Position numbers and translations under genes: made by a program
Shown: positions 30,126-43,800 of the stretch, piece by piece
Numbering within the stretch: the stretch's first letter is position 1
Layout of the letters: every line of letters begins with the position of its first letter
Assembly: GCA_037349315.1 (NCBI GenBank)
Contig: JBAIAC010000056.1
Span: 720,501 to 784,500, forward strand
DNA: 64,000 nucleotides
Source of the DNA: Chelydra serpentina
Taxonomy: Eukaryota; Chordata; Testudines; Chelydridae
Reading direction: 5' to 3'
Notes under the pieces: generated by a model
Told to the model about the DNA's origin: nothing
Databases searched by the model: none
Seen by the model: only the letters and a program-made list of their open reading frames with translations

Positions 30126-30465
30126 GCCAACATGGCTACAAGAACACTGCAAACCCAAGAAATAACTCATCCTCAGCTGCAAGAGGCCTATTAACGATCA
30201 AATGACTGGCATGGCTTATGTGGTGGGAGTGGCCGGTTCTTTGGAACATCAGAAGAAAGTCAATAAACCCACTTCTCTCCTGGCTAATTATCGCTGGCCT
30301 CCTGGTGACCAAACATGAGTCAGTAAAACTCTGTGAAGCGAGAGGCCAGGCTCCTACTCATTTCCCATTTGGGTCTAGCAGGTGATGGCAAAACTCCAGT
30401 CCCGATGGAGTCAAGGGAACCTTTCCCAGTTAGTTCATCATCACAAGGATTTGGCACTTGGTCGC

Positions 30466-30473
30466 TATATAAA
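30466..30473 (+). promoter_or_regulatory. TATA box of FCGBP-like gene
   Basis: GCTATATAAAGGGAAG lies about 30 bases before a purine-rich segment that runs to a donor-like GGAG|GTAGGT at 30574. The spacing fits a TATA-driven start near 30498 and a short untranslated first exon. No other core promoter is apparent before the first coding exon. Inferred, not proven. Confidence 0.5.
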
Positions 30474-30497
30474 GGGAAGAAGCAGAAGCAGAGCTAC

Positions 30498-30574
30498 AGA
30501 CAGAGGGAGAGGGACAAAGTGGACAGCTCCCTTTTCTGCTCCACCTTTGCTGAGATAATTCAAAGGGGCTGGAG
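30498..30574 (+). other. Putative 5' untranslated exon of FCGBP-like gene
   Basis: From the predicted start site to the GTAGGT donor after CAAAGGGGCTGGAG. The next acceptor (GTGTCTTCCAG) at 31741 opens the first coding exon 10 bases before its ATG. The exon contains no ATG. Position of the 5' end is approximate. Confidence 0.45.
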
Positions 30575-30999
30575 GTAGGTGCACCGGCGGTATCTTGCTC
30601 TGGCTGCTGTTTGTTGAGAGGCTGATTTTAACTAATCCATCCAGCCCGGGCTCCTGCTGCTGATCTTGAGCTGGGCAGCTCCAGGAGAAGGGACCTGAAC
30701 CTCCCCATTACAGACCTGCCTAGAGAGGATGTTTCCCCCGGTGCCGGCTCATGAGCGGTTGGCTTGTGTCCTAGATTGTGAGGCCCCCAATCCTATCTGG
30801 CATGACCACGGAGGGGTTTATTATCAACAGACATGTCTAAGCCTTTAGCAAGTCCTGCCGAGTGCTTTGCCGTAATTAGGTCATGTGGCAGTGTGTTCCA
30901 CAGGCTGATTGTGCCTTAAGGAAAAAATGTTTTTTTCCCCCTTGAATTGCTCTTCAATTTGTCCAGTGGCTTGGAGAAAGGCAGTGGGCTGGACTCCTG

Positions 31000-31610
31000 G
31001 CCTGGGACTCTGGACACCTCAGTTCTCATCCTGGCTGCACTGCTAGTTGACTTTAGGGAAAGTTACTTCCTCTGTCTGTGCCTCAGTTTCCCTGTGCAGA
31101 AAATAGAGATAATGCTCACAGCTGCCTTTGTAAAGTGCTTTGAGCACCACAGGTGAAGAACTAGGTATGATGCTTCCTAAAGGGGTGCTAGTGGTTAGGG
31201 CACTAACCTATCTCTTAGGTGCAATGGCATCAAGTCCGTACTAAGCTACAGACTTCCTGGGTATTCTTGAGCAAGTCACTTAGCCTCCCTGTGTACTGGG
31301 CACACCAGCACTTCCCTGTACCCCCAGGGTAAGCACCATGATGACTGTGAGGTGCTTTGCTAATGGAAGGCCACCTAAGTACCTAAGCTACATAATAACA
31401 TCCAGTGCTGTTCACCTGTAGATCTCAAACTGCTTTACAAAGGAGGGCAGTATCATTATCCCCTTGTACAGATGGGCAACTGAGGCACAGGAAGGGGCAT
31501 GACTTACCCAAAATCACCTGACTAGTGGCAGGAATAGAACCTAGGACTCACACCCTCTAGCCCGGCATGCTACTCATCAGACAACATTGCCCCTGTAAGA
31601 GCAGCTAAAT
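31000..31610 (+). repeat. MIR-like old SINE remnants near gene start
   Basis: Several phrases of tRNA-derived old SINEs are present: 'CCTCTGTCTGTGCCTCAGTTTCCCT' (31060-31090), 'GAGCAAGTCACTTAGCCTCCC' (31270), and on the minus strand 'GGGCAACTGAGGCACAGG' (31475) with 'ATAGAACCTAGGACTCACACC'. These lie in the untranslated intron. Confidence 0.6.
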
Positions 31611-31751
31611 CTGCGATTAAAACCAGACCATACTTAGACATTTGTTCCCAGTCTCAGGGGCTGCAGCAGGGAATCTTGGCCCTGGGCTGTTTCTGTGCAG
31701 TGCGCCTTGTGCTCTCCATTAATACGAGATGTGTCTTCCAGGAGCTGAACA

Positions 31752-31818
31752 ATGCGCTCGGACATGGGGCTCGGAAAGGCCAAGCTGCTCCTGTGGGCCA
31801 GGATGGTCGTACTCTGGG
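31752..31818 (+). CDS. FCGBP-like exon 1 (coding): signal peptide
   Basis: The ATG follows an acceptor by 10 bases. The 22 codons read [20 protein letters not shown] and LW, a basic start and a short hydrophobic stretch typical of a secretion signal that continues into the next exon. Donor GTGAGT; leaves one base of a split glycine codon. Confidence 0.75.
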
Positions 31819-34800
31819 GTGAGTGATCCAGGGCTTACAAAGGCGCTTCTGTCTCTTTCTTCGCAGCATGACAAGCTCATCACCTAACTGTGGGTGACGC
31901 TCAGGAATTTGGGGCCATGTAGATTTAACTAGGCCTCGACTCTCCTCACAGATCCGGGATAGAACCTAAGAGTCCTGACAGGGGTCTCCATGCTGCAGGG
32001 AGCAGGATGGGAGGCTCAATAGGGGTCGCTGTGCTGTGGGGAGTGGAGCATGGAGATCAGCAGGGTGTGCCATGCTCCAGGGAGTGTGGAGGGGCCTCAG
32101 CAGAGGGCACTGTGCTGTGGGGAGTGGGGCAAAGCCTCGGGGCTCAGCAGGGGGCACTGTGCTGTGGGGAGCGGGGTGGGGGCTCAGCAGGGGGTGCTTT
32201 CCTGTGGGGAGTGGGGCGGGAGTTCAGTAGGGGGTACTGTGCTGCAGGGAGCAGGATGGGGGGGACTTATTTGAGGTTGCGCTTTCCTTGCAGTCAGTGC
32301 TGATCAAAGCTGAGTTGGGGACTAAACCCAGGTTGCCTGAGCCCTGTCTAGGGCCTTGACCACAAGACCCTTGTTCTTCATTTGCCAGCTCTCCGAACAC
32401 TTGGCAATAACAGACAGCACGAGCCAGCAGATCCTTCTGGATTGGTCTTAGTGCTTCAATTCACGGCAACGGCCATGACTCTCTTTACAAAGCATTCAGC
32501 TTTTTGGCTCTAATTGTAGGCTGCGTTGTAATGGAGCTGGCACCAAATGACAATAACCCCTTTCATCAGAGCATGTCATGGGCTCCTGTACCAAGTTCCA
32601 AACAAGCCCCTTTGTGCTTTCCCCCACGCTGCCCTGTATGGTTTGCAGGAGCGCTCCGCAAACCTTCACAAAGCCAGCGCATTCTCCACCCTCAAACCCT
32701 GCCAATGAGGACTACAAAAATCTTAACAATGGTTATGCCGCTGGTCATCTGACAACCCACCATGCTGAGCGGTGTTGTCTCATTGGCTGTTCCCTTGTGC
32801 TCCCCCGTCGGTCTCTATCCATCTGCAGTTGCTTGTCTTATGCTTAGTTCACAAATGTTCTGTGCTCCATGATCACTAATGCGACCGCTAGAACAACAGC
32901 TGTCTTCTCCTTTCACTTGTCTCTCCAGGCATTCCTAACCTTCCTCTCAGTGCGGTATCTGGGGAAATTCCGGGGTCTTCTCCTCCAAGCCTTCTCGGAA
33001 GAGAATTCGTGACGGCCTTCATGCAGAACGGCTTACAACAAACACTCAACAGTGACTTCCGGCTACTCATCACAGGCTATGCCCCGGTCACATTGATCAC
33101 CATCTCCATGAAGAAGCCGGCGCTCAGGGTGGCTATCCAGGTGAATGCCGGACAGACCGCATCGGTGATAATCCCACCCCATGCTGAGATGGTAGGGGCC
33201 AAAGTCTTCGACAACACAATCGTTGTCCGGGCTGACAATGATGTCTCTGTCCTCTCTCTCAACTCCAAACCCAACTCGGCCGACACCACCCCCGTCTACC
33301 CGGTGCAGAGCTTGGGAACGGAGTATTACGTTGTCACTCCGACCATAAGCACGGATCGCTATGGAGAGTTTGCCATTGTGGGCTGGGAGGGCCCCACCAC
33401 AGTTGATGTGTACCTGAAAGGGGCTGTCATTTTCCAAGGAAAGACGCACCTTGGAGGGAGCAGGCTCACCATCAAGCTGGAGGCAAACCAGGCTGTCCAG
33501 CTGCAGAGCCCAGTGGACATATCTGGCACCAAAATCATTTCCCAGAAGCCTGTGGCTGTCTACGTTGGGCACACCTGTGTGACAAGATCCAACCAGTGTG
33601 ACCACGTGTCTGAGCAGCTCCTGCCTGTCTCCAGCTGGGGGACCACCTTCATTGTTCCCCCATTGTCCTTTGAGATGCAGTCTGATATCATCTACCTCTC
33701 CACCTCCCAAGCAACTGAGGTGGAAGTTCAAGTTGGGATGAGCAGGAGCAGCAGGGGGCTGCTAGCTGAGAAGGCTGTGCAGTACAGAATCCCTAGCTCC
33801 AATGCCTTGTACTTCTCTGCTAGCGCTGGGATCCAAGTCATCTTCTTCTGTGATGGTGGGACCAAAGGAAACATCAGATACGACCCATTCTTCATGGCCA
33901 TCCCAGCCATCTCGAGCTACTGCCAGTCCTATAACATCTACGGGCACAACGAGTTTGAGAACTACGCGCTGATCATTGCCAAGACATCAGAGTCCGCAGG
34001 GGTCACCGTTGATAAGAGACCACTGCGCAATGTCTTCTGGAGGCCAGTTGCAGGCACAGAATACTCTTGGGCTGAATACAGCCTCGGCAAAGGGTTCCAG
34101 GTCCATACCATGGAGCATGGCAGCTCCCCCTTCGGCCTGCTGAGCATTGGGATTGGAAACCAGAAGGCGTACGGCTCCCCAGCCATTTGTGCCAGCGGTG
34201 AGTACCCTTTATTCAGCCTCAGGATTGTTCTCTATAAATACGTCAGAGAGACAAACACCAGGGTGGGAGAGGAGTCATTTAAGGGTCAATATTGGCACAA
34301 GAACAAATGACTATAAACTGGCCATGGATAAGTTGGGGGGAGGGATAGCTCAGTGGTTTGAGCATTGGCCTGCTAAACCCAGGGTTGTGAGTTCAATCCT
34401 TGAGAAGGCCACTTAGGGATCTGGGGCAAAAATCTGTCAGGGGACAGTACTTGGTTCTGCTAGTGAAGGAAGGGGACTGGACTCAATGACCTTTCAAGGT
34501 CCATCCAGTTCTAGGAGATTAGCATATCTCCATTTAAAAAAAAGGCTATAAACTGCCCATGGATAAGTTTAGGCTTCAAATTAAATGAAGGTTTCTAACC
34601 ACCAGAGGAGTGAAGTTCTGGAACAGCCTCCCAAGGGGAGCAGTGGGGACAAAAAACCTAACTTGTTTTGAGACTACGTTTATGGAGGGGATGGTATGAT
34701 GAGACTGCCCACAGTGGCATGTGGCCCATCAATTACTGCTGATAGCAAATGTCTCCAATGCCCGGTTATGGGAAACTGGATGGGGAGGACTTTGAGTTAT

Positions 34801-37800
34801 GACAGAATTCTTTCATTGTGTCTGGCTGATGGGTCTTGCCCACACATACAGGGTCTAACTGATCACTATATTTGGGGTTGGGAAGGAATTTTCCCCTAGG
34901 TCAGATTGGCAGAGACTCTGGGGGGTTTGTGCCTTTACGGGGGAGGGATAGCTCAGTGGTTTGAGCATTGGCCTGCTAAACCCAGGGTTGTGAGCTCAAT
35001 CCTTGAGGGGGCCATTTAGGGATCTGGGGCAAAAATTGGGGATTGGTCCTGCTTTGAGCAGGGGGTTGGACTAGATGACCTCCTAAGGTCCCTTCCAACC
35101 CTGATATTCTATGATTCTATGATTTCCCTGCACCATGGGGCAAGGGTCACTTACTGGTTTGAACTACAGTAAATGGCAGATTCTCTGTCCCTTGAAGTCT
35201 TTAAATCATGATCTGAGGACATCAATAACTCACACAGAGGTTAGGAGTCAGTTACATGAGTGGGTGGGTGAGGTTCTGTGGCCTGTGATGTGCAGGAAGT
35301 CGGACTACATGATCATGATGATCCCTTGTGGCCTTGAAGTCTATGAGTTAGTGGGAGCTGCAGTTGCTCAACTCCATCTGCATCAGCCCCTGGGTTCTGT
35401 TGGCCATCCCATGCCTGGCATCCCAACTGGTTCTGTTGAATACTGGGGCCATGTCAGGTGTTACTCACCAGAAAAATCCATTGAAGATTATGATTTTTTT
35501 TTCCAGATCCATGTAGAACGCTGAATTGCCGGGAGAAGGAAACATGCAGGATTAAGAACGGCCAGGCAATATGCTTCCATGAATACATGGGAACCTGCCA
35601 GGGGTCCCTAACCTCCCAGTACTACACCTTTGATGGTCTGACCACGGACGTCCAAGACTCCTGCACCTATACCATCGCCAAGTACTGTGGCCATGACCCC
35701 ACCCTGGAGCCCTTCACCATAGAGGAGAAGAACAGCAACATGGGGAAACAGGACAGTTCCAACCTTGGGTTGACCACCATCCACGTCTATGGCTACAACA
35801 TTTCCATCTACAAGGGAGAGAGTGGAGAAGTCAGGGTGAGTTGTCTGGCTCAGTTCACTTTTTCACTTTTAATTAGAATTGGGCACATTTTTTCGGTTAA
35901 ATACTTTATTGAACAAAAGAGTAAGTTTCAATCAATCCAAAACTAGTCATGAATTTGACACAGATGGTTTTAGCCAGTTAAAAAGCGGCTGAAGGAGTTG
36001 CTGCATGGCCAATTTTTAGCCCACTTTTTAGGGTTGTCAGCTGGGAAACAAAAGATCCTTGTTCAAATCCTACCTCTAGAACAGGCCCCAAATGCACCTG
36101 AGCAATTCCCCAAAAATTCAGATTCGGTTAAATCCGAACCACTTTTTCTTTTTTTTAATTTTTTGCAGCCAGCACCAAACTGAAAAATCAGCTATTCATC
36201 CCATTCTATATATAATACAGTGTTGTTCTGTAAGTAGCCCTCTGCCCAGACTGTAGGGAAGTGAAAAACTGTGGAAGTGAAGACACCTGAGCAAAAATCA
36301 GCATTTCAGTCCCGCATGGAAATCTGGATGTTTTCATGTTTGCTGCCATTGCAAATCAAGATGAAGTTGAAATATCAAAATTGTTCATGCAACGAAAGTT
36401 CCCAAACATTTTGATTTGGAAATGTCACATTTCTAATGTTTCAAAGCACTCTACAATCCACATGCATGCTCAGATTGTCTTGAAAATTAGTATGCTTGTT
36501 TGAGGCGGGGGTAGGGACAGTGGCATGAATTTGGAGTAGTTTGTCCATAAGAACAGCCATACTGGGTCAGACTAATGGTCCGCCTAGACTGGTATCTTGT
36601 CTCTGACAGTGACCAGTGCCAGATGCTTCTGGCAGTTTGAGGTTTAGGGACACTGGAGCATAGGGCTGTGTCTCTGACCCTCATAGCAGATTCTTTTTTG
36701 AACCCAGTTATACTTTTGGCCCTCACAACATCCCCTGGCAACAAGTTCCACACATTGACTGTCCATTGTATGAAGAGGTACTTCCTCTTATTTGCATTAA
36801 ACCTGCTGCCTATTAATTTCATCAGGTGACCCCCAGTTTTTGTGTTATGTGTTATGGGTAAATAACACTTCTTTACTCACTTTCTCCACACCAGTGAGGA
36901 TTTTATACACCTCTACCATATCCCTCCTTAGTCATCTCTTTTCCAAGCTGAACAGTCCCAGTTTTTTTAATCTTTCCTCCTGTAGAAGCTGTTCCACAAC
37001 CCTAATCATTTTGGTTTCCCTTCTTTGCATGTTTCCCAATTCCAATATACCTTTTTTGAGATGGTGCAAACAGATCTGTGCAGAGGGGTTCCAGAACCAA
37101 GGGCTGATCTCTCTGTTTTGACTGTCCTTGTGTCGTGTTTTCGTGCACACCCGCAGCTCAAACTATGGTACTGAATTGCCATACATTGAGCTTACCTGGT
37201 TGAATCTGACCTCAGGTGGGATCCAGCTCCCAGTTCCAGAGTGGGCAGAACAGTGAGGCCTAGTAGCTAGATCTTTCAAAAGACCTCAGTGTTATTGCCG
37301 GCACTGCCAGCTGGCCAGCTGAGTGATGGCTTGTGAGTCACTTCTCTGCTATGTGATCCAGTTTTCCATTCTGTAAAATGGGGATTATGAAACAGACCCC
37401 CCTAGAAATGCACTTGAAGATCTACTAATGAAAAAGCATGATGTAAGAACTAGTTACCATTACTTTAACTTTTTATTTCCTGGTTTTGGGACGTTTAAGT
37501 TTAGCCACAGTCTTGATTCTGGGAGGGCACAAGGCAGTGCTTGGTAATCTTAACCCTGCATTCACAAAGTTTTTTGGCAGTGAATTTCCCTTGTCTTTTG
37601 TCTTGGTTGTTTTTTTTGGATATTTGTGGCAGTGAATTGTTACCCAGACAGCTCACAGGGTCAGTAAGAGTGGGTGTTGTGAAAAGAGCAATAATGCCTC
37701 CATTTCTTCCCCCTTCCCTTCGTTAGTTAAATGGCAAGAGCGTCAGCCTGCCAGTCACCCTGGAGGCTGGGAAAATCAAGCTCTCCCAGAGTGAGAGACG

Positions 37801-40800
37801 TCCCGTCCTGCTGACAGATTTTGGGCTCCAGGTGAGGTATGACAGCGACTGGGCTGTGATTGTGACTCTCGCCAGCAGCTATTTTGGGAGCACTTGCGGG
37901 CTGTGTGGGAACTTCAATGGTGACAGTGACGATGAAGAGATGCTCTCCAACGGCACCAAAGCCTCTTCCGTCCTGGCCTGGGTTGATAGCTGGAGAGTGG
38001 AGGACTCAGACCCCTCCTGCACAGATTCCTGCCAGGGGAAATGTCCGGTGTGTGAGGAGAGCAAGAGGCAGCTCTACGGGGGGGACAGTCACTGCGGGGG
38101 GATCAGCAAAGCGCCAGAAGGGCCCTTCAGAGAGTGTCACCCCAAAGTGAGCCCCGACGAGTTCTTCCACAGCTGCGTCTACAACGTGTGTCTGAGTGAG
38201 GGCGACAAGAGCATCCTGTGCCAGGCGCTGGAGGCCTACGCGGATGCCTGCCGGGAGCACGCGGTCACTGTCTATGACTGGAGGACGCCTTCCGGCTGTG
38301 GTGAGCGCGGCAGCTTGTTTTCCTTATTGATACAGAGGGAATAGGGCTAGTCTGTCGTTTTCCCCTATTGATGGGGGGGATGGGGAGGGATGTGAGTGTG
38401 TGGAGGGAATGTGCAGGATCCTGGGGAATTGGGGTCACCACTGACACTGAGTGGAGAGCACCTCCTGCTGAGCTTCCACTCTGCTCCCTGCAGCCCAGAG
38501 CTCCCTACTGAACCCCCTACCCCGCCATTGCAGCACGGTGCCCCCTACTGAGCCCCCTGCCCTGCCCCCTGCTGCACGGAGCCCCCTACTGAGCCCCCTG
38601 CCCTGCCCCCTGCTGCACGGTGCCCCTTACTGAGCCCGCTGCCCTGCCCCCTGCTGCACGGTGCCCCTTACTGAGCCCGCTGCCCTGCCCCCTGCTGCAC
38701 GATGCCCCTTACTGAGCCCGCTGCCCTGCCCCCTGCTGCACGGCTCCCCCTACTGAACCCCCTGCCCCGAGCAGCACAGTGCCCCCTACTGAACCCCCTG
38801 CCCCGAGCAGCACAGTGCCCCCTACTGAACCCCCTGCCCCGAGCAGCACGGTGCCCCCTCCTGGAACCCCCACCCCGCCCCCTGCTGCACGGCATCCCCT
38901 ACAGAACCCCCTTCCCCACCCACTGCAGCAAGGTGCCCCTTAGTGAGCCCATCACCACTGTTTCCTGTGGCACCATGTCCACTGGCACTGAGATCCCTGC
39001 CCTACTTCCTACAGCACTAAGTTATTTTTACACCCAATCTCTGCTTCTCCTTAGCTGCTGAGATCTGCCTGGCTCCTAGTGCCAGGAGCTTTGGCTGCAG
39101 ACACTCAGAGAACAGTGAATATTGTGCATGACCTTTCATTGTCTGCATATGGGAATTAATTCCCTGGCCCATCCCTGTTGGCTCGTACAACATCCTGCAA
39201 GGTGGATAATGCACTGGGTGCTGCTCACATGTACAAATCTGTCTGTAGCTCTCACTGTCTCTAGGCAGGTTATTTAGTTCACTGCATTCTCCCCTTCTCT
39301 GACCCCCTGACAGTCTTGCCCTGCCCTGAGAACAGCCACTACGAGGCCTGTGGGAACGCCTGCCCAGCCAGCTGCTCCAACCGAACTGCCCCCTCCTCCT
39401 GCCGGGAGCCCTGCGTGGAGACTTGCCAGTGCGACAACGGTTACGTCCTCAGCGCCGGCCAGTGCGTCCCCTTGGGGAGCTGCGGATGCGTCTATAACGG
39501 CCGCTACTACAAACCCAGCGAGGAGTTCTGGGCCGATGAGAACTGCCGCTCTCGGTGCAGGTGTGACCCCAGCCTGAGCACAGTGGTTTGCCAGGAAACC
39601 AGCTGCAAGAGCAATGAGAGATGTGTCATTGTGAACGGTGCCCACCGCTGTAAGGCGACTACCTATTCCACCTGTATAGGTACTGGAGACCCTCACTACA
39701 CCACCTTCGATGGGAAGAAGTATGATTTCCAAGGCACCTGCATCTACCAGTTTGCAGCTCTCTGCTCCGAGGATCCCACGCTCACACCGTTCAACGTCAA
39801 AGTGGAGAACAACAATCGCGGCAGTAAGGCCGTGTCCTTCACCAAAACAGTGACCTTAGAGGTCTACAACGTCACCATCAGCATGAGCCAGGATCATCCA
39901 CGCAAGATCCAGGTAGGGACACAGGCATTATTGGGATCACATGCAGGGCTGAAAGTTTGCTGTCTAGTCTATATCCTGGAAACACAACCCAGGTGGTTTC
40001 CATCTTCCCATACCAGACTTTGAACTAGTTGAATATTTTCACATACAAATATTTCATTGAAAAATGACCTATTTTTGGTAGGAAGAAATTCATGAAAATG
40101 ATTAAATTTGGGGTGCAATTATTTGGTTTTTCAAAAAATGTTTGACGGGCACTAGAAATGCAAACTGGATCCACTTTGTTTTTCATCTTCCTTTCTTTTA
40201 TTGTCACATTTGGTCCCCTTTGGTCCCCACTGCCATGGTCTGCCACTGTCATAGAGTCATTGAAATGTGGGGCTGAGTGGGACCTTGAGAGGTCCATCTG
40301 AGTCAACCTTTTGTTTCAAAGTGTCATTTTGAAATGATGTTCCAAATGTTTTGTTCAACCTAATCAAATGTGCGAGGGGGGTTCATTTAGGTGAGAAAAT
40401 CTGGACAAGTTCAGTTGCAGTTTAAAACCAACTGAATTTGCTGTGTGTTTTTTTGGGTCAGCCTCCGAACCCTACTGTTAACACTCAGAGGAAGACAGCC
40501 CTATTATTTCTATTAGACTTCCCAAATGAGCTCCTAGGTTTCAGCTATCTCCATTTCTCTATTGTTTCTATCAATATTCAGTAGCTGGTGCCAAGCTGTC
40601 CTGCAGTGGCTCAAGAACTTGAGTACCAACCTCAGGCAGACTGCTAAGAACAAGGGCACAGACCACAAACTAGTTGTGAGTTCTGTACTTAGATTTTACC
40701 CACCAAGTATAAACTCCTCACACACTACAACAGCCTAACCATGGAGTCACAGCCAGTCCCCGTGGGTACTCCAGTCTGTCTGCTACCTTGTGATAGATGG

Positions 40801-43800
40801 TCCCTTACACCAAAAATCACAACCACATTCAGGCTACTGCCACTCCCAAAGGACCTGTCACTTACCCCAGGTAGCCAATCCTATAATAAACTATCTAAAG
40901 ATTAATTATAAAGGAAACTAGGGAGTTATTGACAAGGTTGAAGGAGGTAATCATAGAGACACAAACGAGTTACAATCTTTAATTTCAAAAGGTAATAGAA
41001 GCTGTTGTAATAAGCAAGTGCTATAGGTCTCTAGGGTGAACCCAGGCTAAGGACTGGGGATCTCTTGCTTATACCTAGTAAACCTTGCCCCTCAGAGTCC
41101 AAGCAGCATAAAGATACAGGTCCTTCTTTTTAAGGGGTTTTTATCCCCAACCTCCTTTACAGATTCAGCTGATGGGAAGAATCCATTTATATGACTCACC
41201 TTTGGCCGATGCCAAAGAGCAGAGCAACAAAGTTTTTTGGCCTGTTAATCATTACACAATAGTCTGTGTGGTGTTGATGGGCCTTCCCTGTTGGCCAGCA
41301 CCTTTTATTGGACACCAGTACTTCACACTAGTTAATGTCTCTCTCTCATAGAATCATAGAATATCAGGGTTGGAAGGGACCTTAGGAGGTCATCTAGTCC
41401 AACCCCCTGCTCAAAGCAGGACCAATCCCCAATTTTTGCCCCAGATCCCCAAATGGCCCCCTCAAGGATTGAACTCACAATCCTGGGTTTAGCAGGCCAA
41501 TGCTCAAACCACTGAGCTATCCCTCCCCCCTCATGTTTGGTGATTTACACAGTAACAGAGGCTCACACTGCAAATGCTCAAATATTGCCTTCCAGTATGG
41601 GATACAGATGTTATAGGTGAGATTAACGCAGGCAGCAACTCACAAGCATTCAACAGAGTCTAAATATCAAACACATTCAAATATCAAAGCTTATGCTCCA
41701 ATACCTCTGTTAGTCTATAAGGTGCCACAGGACCCTTTGTCGCTTCTACAGATCCAGACTAACACGGCTACCCCTCTGATACTTGAAACACATTCTTATA
41801 ATTCTAACACCTCATTTACCAATACCAACACTCCAGTGAACCAGACTGATTCCAACTACATATGTGTCAGTATTCAACTGAGGCTTGGGGACCTTGGCAT
41901 GATCTGCCAGCGTCACACCTCCAGTGATGGGGGCTCCATGACCTCCTTTGGAAGCCCATTGCAGAGCTTAACACCCCTTATTTTTCCTAATATCTAACCT
42001 CTATCTCCCTGCTGCAGATTAAACCCATTGCTTTTAATCCTACCTTCTGTGGACATGGAGAACAATCCATCCCCGTCCTTTTTATAACAGTCCTTACCAT
42101 AATTGAAGATTATCAGGTTACCCCTCAGTCTTCTTATCTCAAGACTAAACATGTCCAGTTTTTTACACAGGAGGATGGGAGCATGAAGCAGCCAAACTAC
42201 AACTCCCAAGAGTCACCACCATAGCATTTTGGCATAAAAGTATTTCACATTTCAATTTTTCACAGAAAACTTGAAATTTTCCCTGTGGAGTTAAAAAAAG
42301 AAAATGTGATTGGTTCTATGCAGGTATCCCCCCCTGTGGCTCCTAGATAAGCTTTTTGGAGCTCCCTGTGCAAAGAGTTTTATGAAAGATTCAATTCTGG
42401 AGGTAGGTAGTCCAGGCTGCTCCATGTGGAAGTATTGCAAGCTCCATGCGTGCATGACAGAGGATGTGGAAAAAGCTAATGTACTCAATGCTTTTTTTGC
42501 CTGTGTCTTCACGAACAAGGTCAGCTCCCAGACAACTGCACTGGGCAGCATGGCATGGGGAGGAGGTGACCAGTACTCTGTGGAGAAAGAAGTGGTTCAG
42601 GACTATTTAGAAAAGCTGGACGAGCACAAGTCCATGGGGCTGGATGCACTGCATCCGAGGGTGCTAAAGGAGTTGGCGGATGTGATTTCAGAGCCATTGG
42701 CCTTTATCTTTGAAAACTCATGGTGATCGGGGGAGGTCCTGGATGACTGGAAAAAGGCTAATGTAGTGCCCATCTTTAAAAAAAAAAGGAAGGAGGAAGA
42801 TTTGGGGAACAACAGGCCAGTCAGCCTCACCTCAGTCCCTGGAAAAATCATGAAGCAGGTCCTCAAGTAATCGATTCTGAAGCACTTAGAGGAGAGGAAA
42901 GTGATCAGGAACACTCAGCATGGATTCACCAAGGGCAAGTCATGCCTGACTACCCTAATTGCCTTCTATGATGAGATAACTGGCTCTGCGGATGAGGGGA
43001 AAGCAGTGGACATGTTATTCCTTGACTTTAGCAAAGCTTTTGATATGGTCTCCCACAGTATTCTTGCCAGCAAGTTAAAGAAGGATGGTCTGGATGAATG
43101 GACTATAAGGTGGATAGAAAGCTGGCTAGATCATCAGGCTCAACGGGTAATGATCAATGGCTCCATGTCTAGTTGGCAGCCGGCATCAAGCGGAGTTCCC
43201 CAAGGGTCGGTCCTGGGGCCAGTTTTGTTCAGTAATCATTAATGATCTGGAGGATGGCGTGAACTGCACCCTCAGCAAGTTTGCAGATGACACTAAACTG
43301 GGAGGAGTGGTAGATACGCTGGAGGGTAGGGATAGGATAGAGAGGGACCTAGACAAATTAGAGGATTGGGCAAAAAGTAATCTGATGAGGTTCAACAAGG
43401 ACAAGTGCAGAGTCCTCCACTTAGGATGGAAGAATCCTATGCACTGCTACAGACTAGGAACCGAGTGGCTAGGCAGCAGTTATGTAGAAAAGGATCTAGC
43501 GGTTACAGTGGACGAGAAGCTGGATATGAGTCAACAATGTGCCCTTGTTGCCAAGAAGGCTAATGGCATTTTGGGCTGTATAAGTAGGAGCATTACCAGC
43601 AGATCGAGGAATGTGATAATTCCCCTCTATTCGGCATTGGTAGGCCTCATCTGGAGTACTGTGTCCAGTTTTGGGCTGCACACCACAAGAAGGATGTGGA
43701 AAAATTGGAAAGAGTCTAGCAGAGGGCAACAAAAATGATTAGGGGGCTGGAGCACATTACTTATGAGGAGAGGCTGAGGGAACTGGGATTATTTAGCGTG

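Noticed and set aside
34938..35010. tRNA gene
   Set aside because: A and B boxes are present, but the sequence is the head of a SINE with a CR1-like tail, repeated many times in the window.
38668..38895. Arginine-glycine repeat protein on the minus strand
   Set aside because: Translation of the intronic minisatellite.
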